DNA of 64,000 bases from JAJPJE01 sp963848375. Its GTDB lineage: Bacteria; Acidobacteriota; Terriglobia; Terriglobales; Acidobacteriaceae. Below the pieces are notes generated by a model. The model saw only the letters and a list, made by a program, of their open reading frames with translations. It had not been told where the DNA came from and did no database searches. Every line of letters starts with the position of its first letter. Position 1 is the first letter of the stretch. Location of the stretch: positions 186,001 to 250,000 of the forward strand of contig CAWKDK010000029.1 in NCBI GenBank assembly GCA_963848375.1, in the 5' to 3' direction. The position numbers were made by a program, and so were the translations under genes. Below, in pieces: positions 35,230-43,660 of the stretch.

Positions 35230-35634
35230 TTAGTGCTTCACATAGGGGACATACTGTTTGTCGTTTTTGAGAATGTGATCGGAAAGCCAGTCGCGCAAGA
35301 AAACCATGACATTCAGGGAGAGGTTCGCTTGTCCGGAGCGGCATTCCTTATCGAACTCGAGGACCTTGGCAGTGAAGGCGTCGTGCTTCTTCTTGTGATC
35401 GACGTACTGCGGGTAGTTCGCATTCCGCAAGGCCGCTTCTTCGACACTGAAGTGATTTTTTGTGTACTGGAGCAGATTGGCGGTTATGGCGCTCATTTTT
35501 TCGCGGCCTTTGCCCTGAGACATGGCTTCATGAAGCTCGTTGATTAGATTGAAGAGCACTTTATGCTGATCGTCGAACTGTTGAACACTGACACTGTAAG
35601 AATCGTTCCAGGTAAATAGAGGCATTGTCGTCAC
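35230..35634 (-). CDS. Bacteriohemerythrin
   Basis: The 134-residue product has the full di-iron ligand set: FDDQHKVLFNLINELHEAM, HFSVEEAAL, HKKKHDAF and WLSDHILKND. It reversibly binds oxygen. It is 41% or more identical by eye to the next gene, which is a tandem duplicate. It ends before a terminator. Confidence 0.93.
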   Translation of the reverse strand: MTTMPLFTWNDSYSVSVQQFDDQHKVLFNLINELHEAMSQGKGREKMSAITANLLQYTKNHFSVEEAALRNANYPQYVDHKKKHDAFTAKVLEFDKECRSGQANLSLNVMVFLRDWLSDHILKNDKQYVPYVKH

Positions 35635-35699
35635 CTTGATTACAGCAGCAGGTTTTTCATCGGCGAAAGCACGTCTGGCTTTAGTGAAGGTCCCGGAGA

Positions 35700-36095
35700 T
35701 CAGGCTTTCATAAACGGGGCGTACCGCTTGTCGCTCTTAAGAATGTGACCGGTTAGCCAGTCGCGCAGGAAGTTCATCAGATCAACCGAGAGAAGAACAT
35801 TGCCGGCCTCGAAATCAGCCTCAAAAGCGAGCACTTTGCTGGTAAACGCATCGTGTTCCTGTTTATGGTGAGGATATTCGGGATAGCCGGCATTGCGCAT
35901 TGCATTCTCTTCTGCGCTGAAATGCTCGCGGGTGTACCGGACCAGGTTCGAAATCACGTCGCGAACTCTCTCTCGACCTTTCCCTTGCTGCATCGCTTCG
36001 TATAGCTCGTTCAACAAATCGAACAGGACCTTATGCTGGTCATCGAATTGGCGAACGTTCACGCTGTAGGAATTTTTCCACGACAGAAGTGGCAT
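35700..36095 (-). CDS. Bacteriohemerythrin (tandem paralogue)
   Basis: The 131-residue product has the same ligand pattern: FDDQHKVLFDLLNELYEAM, HFSAEENAM, HHKQEHDAF and WLTGHILKSDKRY. Both copies keep every metal residue, which suggests both are functional, perhaps tuned to different oxygen levels. Confidence 0.93.
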   Translation of the reverse strand: MPLLSWKNSYSVNVRQFDDQHKVLFDLLNELYEAMQQGKGRERVRDVISNLVRYTREHFSAEENAMRNAGYPEYPHHKQEHDAFTSKVLAFEADFEAGNVLLSVDLMNFLRDWLTGHILKSDKRYAPFMKA

Positions 36096-36200
36096 CTTTG
36101 TGCACCTTGATAGCAGAGCTTGTCTTTATATCGACTGAACCGCCGAACGGGTTTAGCAGGAGACCGCGATCCGGGTGATATGATTTTTGCTGGTTAGCGC

Positions 36201-36878
36201 ATGCGAGGCATGTTCATCACTTTCGAAGGCCTGGATGGCTGCGGTAAGAGCACGCAGACCGAGCGTCTGGCTGCGGTTTTGCGCGCTGATGGCCACCAGG
36301 TTGTGGTGACACGTGAGCCCGGCGGCTCGCAGATTGGCGAGCAGATACGAGGCCTGCTGCTCAATTCACGAACGCAGGGACTGGCGCCGATGGCGGAGCT
36401 GACGCTGATGTTTGCATCGCGCGCGCAATTGATTCGCGAGGTGATTCTTCCAGCCGTGAAGGACGGAAAAATCGTGCTGTGCGACCGGTACACGGATTCG
36501 TCTGAGGCGTACCAGGGCGGCGGGCGGCAACTGGGCAGCGAAGCGGTGCTCGATCTACACCAGATCGTATGCGGCGGATTGAATCCAGAGATAACGATCC
36601 TGATGGATTCCGAGGTCAAGGCCAGCGTAGCCAGGGCGCGGAAACGAAACTTGCTAGCTGCGAACGGCAGCGGGTCGGATGATGAGAATCGTTTCGAACG
36701 CGAGAACACTGCCTTCTTCGAGCGAGTGCACCAGTCCTATCTGGCGATTGCGCGACGCGAACCGAGTCGCGTGTTCATGGTCGATGCGCGGCGAGATGGA
36801 GATACGGTGCACCGGGAGATAGTGGAACACGTCAGGAAAAAGCTGGCGCAGTCGGCGGCGGCGAAGGGCAGCAAGTAG
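36201..36878 (+). CDS. tmk: Thymidylate kinase
   Basis: The 225-residue product has the P-loop FEGLDGCGKSTQ, the DRYTDSSEAYQG substrate motif, and the LID region with FERENTAFFERV. It phosphorylates dTMP to dTDP. It is slightly longer than usual, with a Ser/Gly-rich insertion (NGSGSDDEN) in the LID. It precedes holB by 30 bases, a common pairing in bacteria. Confidence 0.95.
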   Translation: MRGMFITFEGLDGCGKSTQTERLAAVLRADGHQVVVTREPGGSQIGEQIRGLLLNSRTQGLAPMAELTLMFASRAQLIREVILPAVKDGKIVLCDRYTDSSEAYQGGGRQLGSEAVLDLHQIVCGGLNPEITILMDSEVKASVARARKRNLLAANGSGSDDENRFERENTAFFERVHQSYLAIARREPSRVFMVDARRDGDTVHREIVEHVRKKLAQSAAAKGSK

Positions 36879-36908
36879 TCAGAAGTCAGAAGTGCGAAGT
36901 AAATCCCT

Positions 36909-38009
36909 ATGGCATTCAGCGATTTCATTGGTAATCAGGAGACGATAGAGCGGGTGCGCGAGATGCTAGCGCGCGATCGTTTTCCGCACGGCGTGATTCT
37001 TTCCGGGCCGGAAGGTTCGGGGAAGTATCTGCTCGCGCAGATGATTGCGAAAGCAATGAATTGCCTGAATCCGCCCCCGGGGCCGCTGCCAGATTTTTGT
37101 GGCGTGTGCAGCAATTGCCAGGAGATTGCCGCGGCTGACGATTTTCCAGCCAAGTTCGAGGAAGCGGTGGAAGCGCGCGAGGGATTGCGCGATGCCGACA
37201 AAAAAGAGACGCGGATCTTCCTGCAGACACATCCGGATGTGCTGGTGATTCCGCCGGATCCGCCGCAGATGATGATCAAGGTGGACCAGGTGCGGCACGT
37301 GATCGCGAACATCTATAAGCGGCCGCGGATGGGGAAGCACTCGATCTTTATCTTTACGACGTCGGCGATGATGAAAGAAGCGGCGAACTCGCTGCTGAAA
37401 GTGCTCGAAGAGCCGCCGGAGTATGCCACGCTGTTTCTGCTGACGACGAATCCTGGGGAATTTTTGCCTACGATTCGCTCGCGGTGCATCACGCTGCAGC
37501 TTGCTCCGTTGCAACCGCAGGAGCTTGAGTCCTTACTGGCGAAGCGGCGCTCCGACTGGCCAGCACCGACGAGAGCACTGGTAGCGAGACTGTCCGGCGG
37601 GGCTGTAGGGAAGGCGCTGTCGTTCGATCTGGAAACGTACACGGCTGCACGCAAAGATGCTTTGGTCCTGCTGAATTCGGCGTTGAATGCACAAGATCAT
37701 GCTGAGCTGTTTCGCACGACCGAAGGGTATCGTGCCGGAGCAGAAGGAAAAGCGAAAACCGATCAGCTGTTGCGGGCGATGTACTCGTTGCTGGAAGACA
37801 TGCTGTATGTGAAATCGGGCACGCCGGTGCTGGTGCGCAACAGCGACATCGGCGCAGAAATCGCGAAGCTGGCTGCTGCGGTGGATTTCGAGTGGATCGC
37901 GGCGGCGTCGGTGCGACTGGGCGAGGTGGAGTCGGGGATGCGGCGAAATGTGCTGCGGTCGCTGTCGCTGGACGCGTTCGCCGCGGCTATGGAAAGGCAG
38001 CCTGCGTGA
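36909..38009 (+). CDS. holB: DNA polymerase III, delta' subunit
   Basis: The 366-residue product has an AAA+ P-loop region (ILSGPEGSGKYLLAQ), a zinc finger (CGVCSNC), the sensor region SLLKVLEEPPEYATLFLLTTNP and IRSRC. It is part of the clamp loader. A charged insert of about 25 residues (EEAVEAREGLRDADKKE) between the zinc finger and the next strand is longer than in E. coli. It is probably co-transcribed with tmk. Confidence 0.94.
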   Translation: MAFSDFIGNQETIERVREMLARDRFPHGVILSGPEGSGKYLLAQMIAKAMNCLNPPPGPLPDFCGVCSNCQEIAAADDFPAKFEEAVEAREGLRDADKKETRIFLQTHPDVLVIPPDPPQMMIKVDQVRHVIANIYKRPRMGKHSIFIFTTSAMMKEAANSLLKVLEEPPEYATLFLLTTNPGEFLPTIRSRCITLQLAPLQPQELESLLAKRRSDWPAPTRALVARLSGGAVGKALSFDLETYTAARKDALVLLNSALNAQDHAELFRTTEGYRAGAEGKAKTDQLLRAMYSLLEDMLYVKSGTPVLVRNSDIGAEIAKLAAAVDFEWIAAASVRLGEVESGMRRNVLRSLSLDAFAAAMERQPA

Positions 38010-38187
38010 CCAGCAATTGCCCTTTCAGTCCTATGATTTCCTGATTTCTTCCATTGTGTCGCGTGGCATTGCGACGACCGAATAGCTGTGATACGGTAGC
38101 CACAACGCTCGCGCGATAATCCCGCAGTCAGGTCTTGTGGATGCTTCCGCGCAGTCAAATTTCCCGCGGGGGGCACAGGCACTCAGC

Positions 38188-38565
38188 ATGAAAGACGGAC
38201 TCGATACAACAGCAGTGGGACGGGCACCAGAGCCCGAACCGTTCACCAGTCGGAAATTGATCAGACCATCCTTGGGACGCAGCGAAGCGCGTTCGGAAGG
38301 CGCTCCTCCAGAACGTCGCGAACGGCCGAGCAATGGAAAACGGACCGCGCCACCGGAACAGACACACGCAGAAAATTTTTACTATCAGAAGCAGATCCAA
38401 TCGCAAACGCCGATGGTGGTGGTGCTGCGTGACGGCGAAGAAGTGCATGGAACGATCGAGTGGTATGACCGAATCTGCTTGAAGCTGAATCGCAGTGGGT
38501 CGTCGAATCTTCTGATTTACAAGAAGGCGATCAAGTACATGTATAAGGAATCGGAAGAGAAGTAG
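38188..38565 (+). CDS. hfq: Hfq/Sm-like RNA-binding protein with long N-terminal extension
   Basis: The C-terminal 65 residues match Hfq: FYYQKQIQSQTPMVVVLRDG (Sm1 with Gln-rich helix) and NLLIYKKAIKYMY (Sm2, replacing the usual YKHA). The first ~55 residues (to TAPPEQTHAE) are charged, Pro/Arg-rich and probably disordered. Hfq hexamers chaperone small RNAs. An alternative start is the GTG at 38137. I keep the symbol because of the fold, though proof of RNA binding is lacking. Confidence 0.8.
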   Translation: MKDGLDTTAVGRAPEPEPFTSRKLIRPSLGRSEARSEGAPPERRERPSNGKRTAPPEQTHAENFYYQKQIQSQTPMVVVLRDGEEVHGTIEWYDRICLKLNRSGSSNLLIYKKAIKYMYKESEEK

Positions 38566-38612
38566 CGCGAGTGGCCAGTGATTAGTGGCTAGTGGTTAGA
38601 AAAGTTTGAAGA

Positions 38613-38645
38613 GGCGGACGCGAAAGCGTTCGCCTTTTCTGTTTT
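38613..38645 (+). terminator. Terminator after hfq
   Basis: GGCGGACGC/GCGTTCGCC with a GAAA loop is followed by TTTTCTGTTTTT. Confidence 0.7.
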
Positions 38646-38717
38646 TGGTGACCTTGGGTAGCTGGTAGCCAGTGGTGAAGAGACTCGATGGTCGGTTGTT
38701 GAGGCCGTTGGCTACTA

Positions 38718-39281
38718 CTACCCACCGAGTTCCAGATCGACGCTGCGGAGATAATCGTTGGTTTCGCTTTCGGGCGTGACAAGTTGATCGGGTGCGATGC
38801 CGCCGTTGTACTCGATGAGGCGGTTCTTCCATTTCAGAAAATCAGTGATCGACTGCGGTTCGATGCGCACTTCTACGCGACGCAGGCTGGAGAGCAGCAG
38901 GTTCATCTCGTTCATCAGGCCTTCAGGAGTGCGCTGGCTGCGCTTGTTGGGAGCGACCAGCAGCTCAACTTTGCGCGCGTGATATTCGAGCAGTCCCCAA
39001 TGCTGTGGCAGGTCGGAGGCTTCGAGAACGCCGCGCGGCGCAAGATAAAAGCGCTCGCATCCTAAGGCGATTTTGGGATCGGAGCGCCAGAGTTTGTGCT
39101 TGTCGGCGTGAAAATCAGAGCGAGAAATCTTGCACTCAACGACGACAGAGCGGCAGCGCTTTTTCCAGCCGATGGCGTCGGGCATTTCTCCGGTGCAGCA
39201 GGCCTGCTCGCTGAGCACGATGCCGCATCCGTAGCGGCGCAGCCACGCGGTGGCGACCTGGACTAATTGGGCGTGAGTCAT
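38718..39281 (-). CDS. PD-(D/E)xK nuclease-like protein (MmcB-type)
   Basis: The 187-residue product shows a nuclease-fold core: PDAIGW (Asp35) followed by VVVECKISRSDFHAD (Glu49, Lys51). MmcB family proteins have similar cores and are linked to DNA repair. The C-terminal half is variable. It is convergent with hfq. Confidence 0.65.
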   Translation of the reverse strand: MTHAQLVQVATAWLRRYGCGIVLSEQACCTGEMPDAIGWKKRCRSVVVECKISRSDFHADKHKLWRSDPKIALGCERFYLAPRGVLEASDLPQHWGLLEYHARKVELLVAPNKRSQRTPEGLMNEMNLLLSSLRRVEVRIEPQSITDFLKWKNRLIEYNGGIAPDQLVTPESETNDYLRSVDLELGG

Positions 39282-39400
39282 TGAGAGGACAGTAGCAGAT
39301 GTGAGGAGGGATGTGGTTGCCAAGTGTGGGGCGTAGTTCTGAATAGGGATGCTCGCGTCGGCGCTTTACGCGTGCTTCGCACGCGCGCCGGTCACTCACC

Positions 39401-39442
39401 TAGATCCTTCGCTCGCGATAATGCCGCTCGCTCGAGGATGAC
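39401..39442. repeat. CCTTCGCTCGCG...CGAGGATGACA repeat
   Basis: It matches the reverse complement of the TGTCAT...CGAGCG family. A second copy follows at 39561-39600. Confidence 0.6.
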
Positions 39443-39449
39443 AGCTGTT

Positions 39450-39488
39450 CCACCCACCAAGCCAAAAGAGGGCTTGGATGGGGCACCC
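39450..39488 (-). repeat. GGTGCCCC-type palindrome
   Basis: CCACCCACCAAGCC-AAAAGA-GGGCTTGGATGGGGCACCC is a hairpin nearly identical to the copy at 39642. Confidence 0.8.
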
Positions 39489-39560
39489 GTAAAAAGGCGT
39501 GAGTCGAGGATCGGCGGATGAAGTGTCTTGATGTGCTTTCGAGCGTTGCGACCTGATAGG

Positions 39561-39600
39561 GCTCCCTCGACTCGGGCATGCGCCCTCGCTCGGGATGACA
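39561..39600. repeat. CTCCCTCGACTCGGG...CTCGGGATGACA repeat
   Basis: It is a member of the same family as 13936, 16440, 18885 and 47577. Confidence 0.65.
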
Positions 39601-39641
39601 GCCGTGAAGAGTTCCGCTGACGGGCCGTCGCAGGACACAAC

Positions 39642-39679
39642 TCCCACCCAAGCCAAAAGAGGGCTTGGATGGGGCACCC
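39642..39679 (-). repeat. GGTGCCCC-type palindrome
   Basis: TCCCACCCAAGCC-AAAAGA-GGGCTTGGATGGGGCACCC, 190 bases after the copy at 39450 and in the same orientation. Confidence 0.8.
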
Positions 39680-39701
39680 GTAAACCATTCCTGGTGCGGA
39701 C

Positions 39702-40256
39702 TTACACCTTGGGCAACACGATGCCGGTCTGCGACTGGTATTTGCCTGCACGGTCTTTGTAGCTGACTTCGCAGACTTCGTCGGACTGGAAGAACAGGAT
39801 CTGGCAGAGCCCTTCGTTGGCGTAAATCTTTGCTGGAAGGGGCGTGGTGTTCGAGATCTCGAGGGTGACGAAGCCCTCCCATTCCGGTTCGAACGGAGTG
39901 ACGTTCACGATGATCCCGCAACGGGCGTACGTCGATTTGCCGACGCAAAGCGTGAGCACGTCGCGCGGAATCTTGAAGTACTCGACCGAGCGGGCCAGAG
40001 CGAAGGAGTTCGGCGGGACGATGGCGCAATCGGCGGTGACGGTCACAAAGGAGCGCTCGTCGAATTTTTTTGGGTCAACGATGGTGCTATTGACGTTAGT
40101 GAAGATTTTGAACTCGTCTGCAACCCGCAAATCATATCCGTAGGAAGACAGGCCGTAGGAGACCACGTGTTGCCGTACCTGCTTCTCGGAGAAGGGGTTA
40201 ATCATGTCGTGCTCGAGCGCCATTTTGCGGATCCAGCGGTCACTCTTGATAGCCAT
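39702..40256 (-). CDS. dcd: dCTP deaminase
   Basis: The 184-residue product has SYGYDLRVAD, FALARSVEYFKIPRDV, GKSTYARCGIIVNVTPFEPEW and LQ/GLCQILFF-type strands of the dUTPase/dCTP deaminase family. It deaminates dCTP to dUTP on the way to dTTP, which complements the tmk gene nearby. AAAAGGAGAG lies before the ATG at 40256. Confidence 0.94.
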   Translation of the reverse strand: MAIKSDRWIRKMALEHDMINPFSEKQVRQHVVSYGLSSYGYDLRVADEFKIFTNVNSTIVDPKKFDERSFVTVTADCAIVPPNSFALARSVEYFKIPRDVLTLCVGKSTYARCGIIVNVTPFEPEWEGFVTLEISNTTPLPAKIYANEGLCQILFFQSDEVCEVSYKDRAGKYQSQTGIVLPKV

Positions 40257-40546
40257 AGCTCTCCTTTTGACTGCCGGAATGAAGACGGCAGAACTCACCG
40301 ATTGAGGCCCTGATCTGCCTCGGGAGCACCTTATTGCGGCTGGGGCATTGGTGCAGGATGTTGCAGTGCGAGTCGAGAGTCATCTTACGGAGTAAAGCCC
40401 GCATTGACAATGCCACTTGCGACCTTTATTATCAGCAGCTTACAGTATAGCTGCGGACCCTGTGAAAAACTGGCCCGAGTGGGCCGACGATGAGCAGGGA
40501 ATTTTCGACTCGCAGAAGCGGCCAAACTGTTCGGCTGGAGACGCTT

Positions 40547-40816
40547 GTGATCAAGCTGGATATCATCAACGAAGTGGTGACGAAAACCGGGATCACCAAA
40601 ACCAAGGCGGAGATGGCGGTGGAAACCGTCTTCGAAAGCATGAAGAAAGCACTGGCCAACGGCGACCGCATTGAATTGCGCGGATTTGGCGTGTTCAACG
40701 TACGCCCGCGCAAGACAGGCATTGGGCGGAATCCGCGGACCGGGGCTGAAGTCAGCATTCCGCCGGGGAAGGCCGTTCGCTTCAAACCCGGAAAAGAGCT
40801 GCAGTCTATCGACTAA
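40547..40816 (+). CDS. HU/IHF family DNA-binding protein
   Basis: The 89-residue product has the full HU fold: DIINEVVTKTGITKTKAEMAVE, RIELRGFGVFNVRPR, the RNPRTG beta-arm tip, and VRFKPGKEL. The GTG at 40547 (GGAG 8 bases upstream) gives the normal length; an upstream ATG at 40490 would add 19 residues. IHF-alpha and HU cannot be told apart by eye. Confidence 0.9.
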   Translation: MIKLDIINEVVTKTGITKTKAEMAVETVFESMKKALANGDRIELRGFGVFNVRPRKTGIGRNPRTGAEVSIPPGKAVRFKPGKELQSID

Positions 40817-40956
40817 CTTTGTGCAGGCTGGTTCCGGCGCCGCCAGTGGGCTGCGATGGCGCGCTGTTCGGAACCACTTCCAATCCACTGCACACCTATC
40901 GCGATCCGGCCCCATAGCATCTAGAAATTGTCCGCAGTTGCATCAAAAGAATCGGG

Positions 40957-41979
40957 ATGTCTGATTCCACCCCATCTGTGCCCAGCTACTACGAACGGCC
41001 GATCCCTGTCGACGTGTTCGTAGTTTCACAAGTGCGCCGGCGATATTGGCTGCACATCGTGCTCCTGGTGCTTACCGTTTTCACCACGCTGGTCGTTGGC
41101 GCGCGGCTGCAGAACAATTTCCTGGAGGATCGTCCGGCGTTTTCGTTGCCGGAAGACGCGACATGGTCGGCGATGTTTCCGGTGAAGTGGATCGGCGAAC
41201 ATCCCTCGCGGATTCTACTGGGAGTGCCCTTTGCCGCGACGCTGATGCTGATCCTGGTGGCGCACGAGTTGGGACACTACCTTTATTGTGTGCGCTACGG
41301 TGTGCAGGCCACCCTGCCGTATTTCATCCCGGCACCGACACTTATCGGAACGCTGGGAGCGTTCATACGAATACGATCGCCGATCCGCTCACGAGAGGCG
41401 CTGTTCGATATTGGAATTGCTGGCCCGATCGCCGGATTTGTAGTTGCGGTGATCGTGCTGTTTGCGGCGCTGCTGATTTCCCCCGCGACGGCCGCGACTT
41501 CGCGTCCGAATGACATCGTGTTCGGATATCCGCTGATCTTTCACGTAGTGCACTATGTGATGAGTTTCGGATCGTCGACGCGCGTGCCGCTCGACGCGGT
41601 GCATATGCATCCGATGGCAATTGCGGCATGGGTGGGAATGTTCGCGACAGCACTGAACCTGCTTCCAGGCGGGCAACTCGACGGCGGCCATATCGTGTAT
41701 TCCATTTCTCCCAAGGCGCACAAGTATGTGTCGTGGCTGACGATTGGGATCCTGATTCCGCTGGCAGTACGCTTGTGGGTAGGATGGCTGCTGTGGGCGG
41801 TGCTTCTCGGTCTCCTCACCGGATTTCGACATCCGCAAGTGCCGATGTGGCCGGGACTGAGCAGAGGCCGAAAGTGGGTTGCAGTGCTTGCGCTGGTGCT
41901 GTTCTTGCTGACCTTTACTCCGATCCCGATCGCCGGCAGCTTGATTGATGTGATCAAGCAAATCGTCTCACCTGAGTAG
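40957..41979 (+). CDS. Site-2 protease (M50) family membrane protein
   Basis: The 340-residue product has about seven transmembrane helices, the zinc motif HELGH (VAHELGHYLYC) and the third ligand in NLLPGGQLDGGH. S2P-type proteases cut membrane-bound regulators or anti-sigma factors. There is no PDZ domain, so it belongs to the minimal PDZ-less group. Confidence 0.93.
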   Translation: MSDSTPSVPSYYERPIPVDVFVVSQVRRRYWLHIVLLVLTVFTTLVVGARLQNNFLEDRPAFSLPEDATWSAMFPVKWIGEHPSRILLGVPFAATLMLILVAHELGHYLYCVRYGVQATLPYFIPAPTLIGTLGAFIRIRSPIRSREALFDIGIAGPIAGFVVAVIVLFAALLISPATAATSRPNDIVFGYPLIFHVVHYVMSFGSSTRVPLDAVHMHPMAIAAWVGMFATALNLLPGGQLDGGHIVYSISPKAHKYVSWLTIGILIPLAVRLWVGWLLWAVLLGLLTGFRHPQVPMWPGLSRGRKWVAVLALVLFLLTFTPIPIAGSLIDVIKQIVSPE

Positions 41980-42081
41980 TTCAGCTCTACCTCTCGCTCA
42001 ACAGAACTGATTCGATTGAAGCGATCTCACAATGTAGACTGGGAACTACTCTGACAAGCAAAGCAGACGGGAGAAAACTCC

Positions 42082-42906
42082 GTGGCGGATAAACCTGCAA
42101 AACATAAGCTGGCCGTGTTGGGTGCGGGCAAGATGGGCGGAATCCTGGTGCAAGGATTCTTGAAGCACAAACTCGCCAGCCCGAGTGCGATCTGGGCAAC
42201 GCTGTCGCATAAAGAAAAGATAGCTAAGCGGAGTGCAGACTTGGGCGTGCGGATCGGAACCGATAATCGCGAGGCCGTGAAGCACGCCGACGTGATACTG
42301 GTGTGCGTGAAGCCGCAGACGGTGGGCGATGTTCTGGATGAGATCAAGGAGCAGGTCACGCCGGATAAGGTGGTGATCTCGATTGCTGCATCGGTGCCGA
42401 CGTCATTTATCGAGGCGCGACTTGGTGCACGTGTGCCGGTGATTCGCGCGATGCCGAATACACCGTCGATTCTGGGCGCGGGAATTACAGGTCTGGCCGC
42501 AGGACAATCGGTGAAGCCGGCACAGATGGAAGTGGCGCGGAGGCTGTTCGAGACGGTAGGAAAAACGGTTGTCGTCGACGAGAAACATATGGACGCCGTG
42601 ACCGCGCTGTCAGCGAGTGGACCGGCGTATATCTACATCATCTTGGAATCGCTCGCGGAAGCGGGAGTGAAGGTCGGATTGCCTCGCGATCTGGCGACAC
42701 TGCTCGCGGCGCAAACGACATTGGGTGCGGCGCGCATGGTGCTCGAGACTGGAGATCATCCTGCGCTGCTGAAAGACGCCGTCACTACACCTGCGGGGTG
42801 CACGATCGACGGCATCATGGAACTGGAAGAAGGCAAGCTGCGCGTGACTTTGATCAAAGCGGTAGTGAAGGCGACACAGAGGGCGAAAGAGTTGATGTTC
42901 TCGTAG
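42082..42906 (+). CDS. proC: Pyrroline-5-carboxylate reductase
   Basis: The 274-residue product has the NAD(P) site GAGKMGGILVQGF, IRAMPNTPSILGAG and the signature SASGPAYIYIILESLAEAG, ending LKDAVTTPAGCTIDGIMELE. It makes proline. The ATG/GTG start (GTGGCGGATAAACC at 42082) follows GGAGAAAA. A bidirectional terminator follows. Confidence 0.96.
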   Translation: MADKPAKHKLAVLGAGKMGGILVQGFLKHKLASPSAIWATLSHKEKIAKRSADLGVRIGTDNREAVKHADVILVCVKPQTVGDVLDEIKEQVTPDKVVISIAASVPTSFIEARLGARVPVIRAMPNTPSILGAGITGLAAGQSVKPAQMEVARRLFETVGKTVVVDEKHMDAVTALSASGPAYIYIILESLAEAGVKVGLPRDLATLLAAQTTLGAARMVLETGDHPALLKDAVTTPAGCTIDGIMELEEGKLRVTLIKAVVKATQRAKELMFS

Positions 42907-42935
42907 GGGAACGATAACGCAGGGTTCTTCGACTT

Positions 42936-42982
42936 GTGGCCGCCGATCCGCAAACGCCGGATCGAAAAAACAAAGCGGCCAC
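42936..42982. terminator. Bidirectional terminator between proC and a convergent gene
   Basis: GTGGCCGC/GCGGCCAC encloses an inner CGATCCG/CGGATCG hairpin. It lies between two convergent genes. Confidence 0.6.
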
Positions 42983-43009
42983 TACGCTCAGAATGACAGC
43001 AACTTTTTC

Positions 43010-43372
43010 CTACTGCGCGGCTTTAATGCTGATCACGTGCAGCGTGTTATCCGCCGGGTCGAGCGTGGCTTCGATCTGAACACTTTGTCCAACGAAGGCG
43101 TCGGCGGCTTTCTGGTTGTCCAATTTGTAAATCGCGGTCTTTGAAAGCAGCACGTACGCGCCGCCCATATCGTGGACGCACATCTTGGCACATTCGGACG
43201 GATCCTTGCCCATGTGACCGCCCTGCAACATCTCACTATGCGAGTGCGTCTTGGAGTGCACATTCATGGCGCACTGGCTGTCGCTGATTTGTCCGGTATA
43301 GGTTTTAGGCGCATTGGCAGCCGCCAAAGTGGCCACCGCGAGCACACAGGTTAAAGCAATTCGTACTTGCAT
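43010..43372 (-). CDS. DUF5818 family secreted protein
   Basis: The 120-residue product has a signal peptide (VLAVATLAAANA) and the DUF5818 pattern: YTGQISDSQCAM, KDPSECAKMCVHDMGGAYVLL, LDNQKAADAFVGQSVQIEATLD. Three Cys residues are conserved. The role is unknown. Confidence 0.85.
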   Translation of the reverse strand: MQVRIALTCVLAVATLAAANAPKTYTGQISDSQCAMNVHSKTHSHSEMLQGGHMGKDPSECAKMCVHDMGGAYVLLSKTAIYKLDNQKAADAFVGQSVQIEATLDPADNTLHVISIKAAQ

Positions 43373-43660
43373 TTCCTCATCCCCATCGAAAGTTCTGGCG
43401 GGAGTATGCGCATTTTAGCGGCGAGGCAAGCGGCCGCCTAGATTACCAGCGGTGCATCTTTGGTGTCAGAATGTAAAAATCCCGTGACAAGTAAAGATGT
43501 GGTCAATCGTGGCGGGGCGCAGTTGTCCAGTGCTGTTCCGCAAAATGTGGCCACACTTGGTGTCGTTTCCAAATCATTTGCAAGCACGAGGATTTCTCTC
43601 GTTCAACGAGCGTGTGCAGGTACAATTCCGGGGACCGATTGCTTCGCGTGTGGAGGCCAA

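Larger units (their letters stand above)
39282..39701. other. Repeat-filled intergenic region
   Basis: It holds two GGTGCCCC-type palindromes and two CGAGCG/ATGACA-type repeats in alternation. No gene is supported. Confidence 0.7.
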
